NCBI GenBank assembly: GCA_013361975.1
Contig: JABFXB010000561.1
Span: 1 to 13,130 of the forward strand
DNA: 13,130 nt
Direction of reading: 5' to 3'
Origin: Dermatophilaceae bacterium
Lineage (GTDB): Bacteria > Actinomycetota > Actinomycetes > Actinomycetales > Dermatophilaceae
Shown here: piece by piece, positions 13,023-13,130 of the stretch
Layout: each line of letters begins with the position of its first letter
Numbering within the stretch: the first letter of the stretch is position 1
Notes under the pieces: generated by a model
Database searches by the model: none
The model's input: only the letters and a program-made list of their open reading frames with translations
What the model was told of the DNA's origin: nothing
Position numbers and translations under genes: made by a program

Positions 13023-13130
13023 CTAGCCGACCGTGACGGTTAGGGTGCTGAGCACGTCGGTCCGCGAGTCTGACACTAGGACCCGCACCGTGTAGGCGCC
13101 AGGGGCCGACCACGTGTGGGATCCCTTGAC
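13023..13130 (-). CDS. C-terminus of a PKD-domain protein (partial)
   Basis: The last 35 codons of a minus-strand gene are visible, ending at a TAG at 13025-13023; the rest lies beyond the right edge. The peptide segment HTWSAPGAYTVRVLVSD followed by VLSTLTVTVG is the final two strands of a PKD-type immunoglobulin-like domain (W-x-x-PGxYTVxVxVxD). Such domains are found at the ends of secreted or cell-surface proteins, so an extracellular product is likely; the main domain, signal peptide and enzymatic function, if any, cannot be seen. The frame and stop are supported by the domain match and by the terminator hairpin just downstream. Confidence 0.75.
   Translation of the reverse strand, partial: VKGSHTWSAPGAYTVRVLVSDSRTDVLSTLTVTVG

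Overview
The window reads as chromosomal DNA from a high-GC Gram-positive bacterium (Actinobacteria). The signs are roughly 70% GC, GC-rich third codon positions, two luciferase-like oxidoreductases (one resembling the F420-dependent family), DUF4395 and DUF6498 membrane proteins, and several genes without a ribosome binding site whose start codon follows a TANNNT -10 element by 6-7 bases, as in leaderless actinobacterial transcripts. A family such as Intrasporangiaceae would fit, but that is inference. I see no rRNA, convincing tRNA, insertion sequence, phage gene or CRISPR array. No gene in the window encodes a recognisable transcription regulator.

Layout, left to right. 1-81 is the 5' end of a minus-strand gene, probably SPFH/slipin-like, with a strong ribosome binding site, followed by 368 bases of noncoding DNA with inverted repeats. 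450-4788 is a tightly spaced minus-strand run, transcribed from 4788 leftward: M20 metallopeptidase, 14-helix MFS transporter, endonuclease/exonuclease/phosphatase-family protein, TfoX N-terminal-domain protein. A 28-base divergent gap separates it from a plus-strand gene (4817-6412) that fuses a luciferase-like monooxygenase domain to a C-terminal hemerythrin domain. A minus-strand DJ-1/PfpI gene follows (6434-6982), then a divergent metallo-beta-lactamase-fold hydrolase (7117-7836), a short cluster of DnaA-box-like sequences, and an F420-type LLM oxidoreductase (7910-8896).

The right part holds a second minus-strand group: a DHA2-type MFS exporter (10335-11885), a DUF6498 membrane protein (9472-10245) and a DUF4395 membrane protein with two CxxC pairs (8912-9442). 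The last has its own AT-rich promoter with an inverted repeat in a 19-base spacer. Endonuclease IV (nfo, 11967-12764) is divergent from the exporter. The window ends with a stem-loop-rich intergenic stretch and the C-terminus of a minus-strand PKD-domain protein (13023-13130).

No single pathway unites the genes. Redox and stress themes recur (two LLM oxidoreductases, hemerythrin domain, PfpI, CxxC membrane protein, AP endonuclease, exporters). The observations most worth following are the LLM-hemerythrin fusion, the MerR-like promoter geometry before the DUF4395 gene, the near-identical leaderless leaders of the M20 and nfo genes, and the strong excess of the 8-mer GGCATACG.
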